Source: Goodfellowiella coeruleoviolacea
GTDB lineage: Bacteria; Actinomycetota; Actinomycetes; Mycobacteriales; Pseudonocardiaceae
Reading direction: 5' to 3'
Assembly: GCF_024171785.1 (NCBI RefSeq)
Contig: NZ_JAMTCK010000016.1
Span: 62,001-126,000, forward strand
DNA: 64,000 nucleotides
The notes under the pieces: generated by a model
The model's input: only the letters and a program-made list of their open reading frames with translations
What the model was told of the DNA's origin: nothing
Database searches by the model: none
Shown here: positions 63,902-64,000 of the stretch, one piece after another
Position numbering within the stretch: position 1 is the first letter of the stretch
Layout of the letters: each line of letters opens with the position of its first letter
Position numbers and translations under genes: made by a program

Positions 63902-64000
63902 GTGGCCGTTCCTCCGCACTCATCACCGCATGAGCCGGCCGGGGCGCAGCCGGAGATGACCGTCTGCGCCCGCCACCCGGACCGGCCCACCGGGCTGCGC
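63902..64000 (+). CDS. Rhomboid-family intramembrane serine protease, N-terminal fragment
   Basis: Only the first 33 codons are in the window. The segment MTVCARHPDRPTGLR matches the N-terminal Cys-His zinc-finger-like part that precedes the rhomboid domain in actinobacterial proteins located after ppiA. GTG 63902, 9 bases after ppiA, is preferred; ATG 63956 has no usable ribosome-binding site. Confidence 0.7.
   Translation, partial: MAVPPHSSPHEPAGAQPEMTVCARHPDRPTGLR

Overview
The window is chromosomal DNA of a high-GC actinobacterium. Codon third positions are almost all G or C, GTG starts are frequent, several genes look leaderless, and the gene order is the actinobacterial replication-origin neighbourhood. 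The order from the CCA-adding enzyme through nudix, DUF6049, murJ, sigM, trxB, trx, cwlM, GNAT, parB, parA, rsmG, jag, yidC, yidD, rnpA, rpmH, dnaA, oriC, dnaN, recF, DUF721, gyrB, gyrA, tRNA-Ile, tRNA-Ala and ppiA parallels M. tuberculosis Rv3907c-Rv3924c plus Rv0001-Rv0009. A gnd gene between dnaN and recF, a DLW-39 peptide between the tRNAs and Pro/Ala-rich tails suggest Pseudonocardiaceae. That family call is inference.

Layout. 1-8.4 kb is carbohydrate uptake: a partial ptsI with a DasR-type operator over its promoter, a membrane protein, and the ribose operon rbsR-A-C-B-K-D. 8.4-10.5 kb is gene-poor, with an orphan PqqD-like protein, a 15-bp tandem repeat and a duplicated promoter-plus-hairpin cassette without a gene. 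10.5-22.4 kb holds an MmpL exporter with its divergent TetR regulator, leuS behind a leucine-rich leader peptide, a phytase-like secreted protein, an SdpI-like protein, YqgE, a small LuxR protein and the CCA-adding enzyme. 22.4-37.8 kb is the envelope and redox block: nudix, DUF6049, MurJ, a free-standing pseudokinase, SigM and its anti-sigma factor, thioredoxin system, CwlM, GNAT, an aminotransferase and a Ddl-like ligase. 38-45 kb is the leftward parB-parA-rsmG, then jag-yidC-yidD-rnpA-rpmH, with five parS sites between 39.97 and 42.36 kb. 45-58.7 kb is dnaA, oriC, dnaN, gnd, recF, DUF721, gyrB, gyrA, DUF3566 and two tRNA genes. 58.8-64 kb has a NarL/DesK-type two-component pair, a CPBP protease, a DUF2020 lipoprotein, a CwsA-like protein, ppiA and the start of a rhomboid protease.

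The main unexplained structure is a set of DnaA-box pairs. They are spaced 19-20 bp and lie mostly in gaps on the left side of oriC. Four are near or within a recurring element: a C-rich hairpin ending in TCCAGCCTA, then 38-47 bp, then the boxes. Other regulatory signals are a parS site inside the intrinsic terminator of the rpmH-jag operon, an exact GGAAT-N18-GTT sigma-R-type promoter before trxB, a candidate leucine attenuator before leuS, and two matches to the mycobacterial RecA-independent DNA-damage promoter motif in the duplicated cassette.
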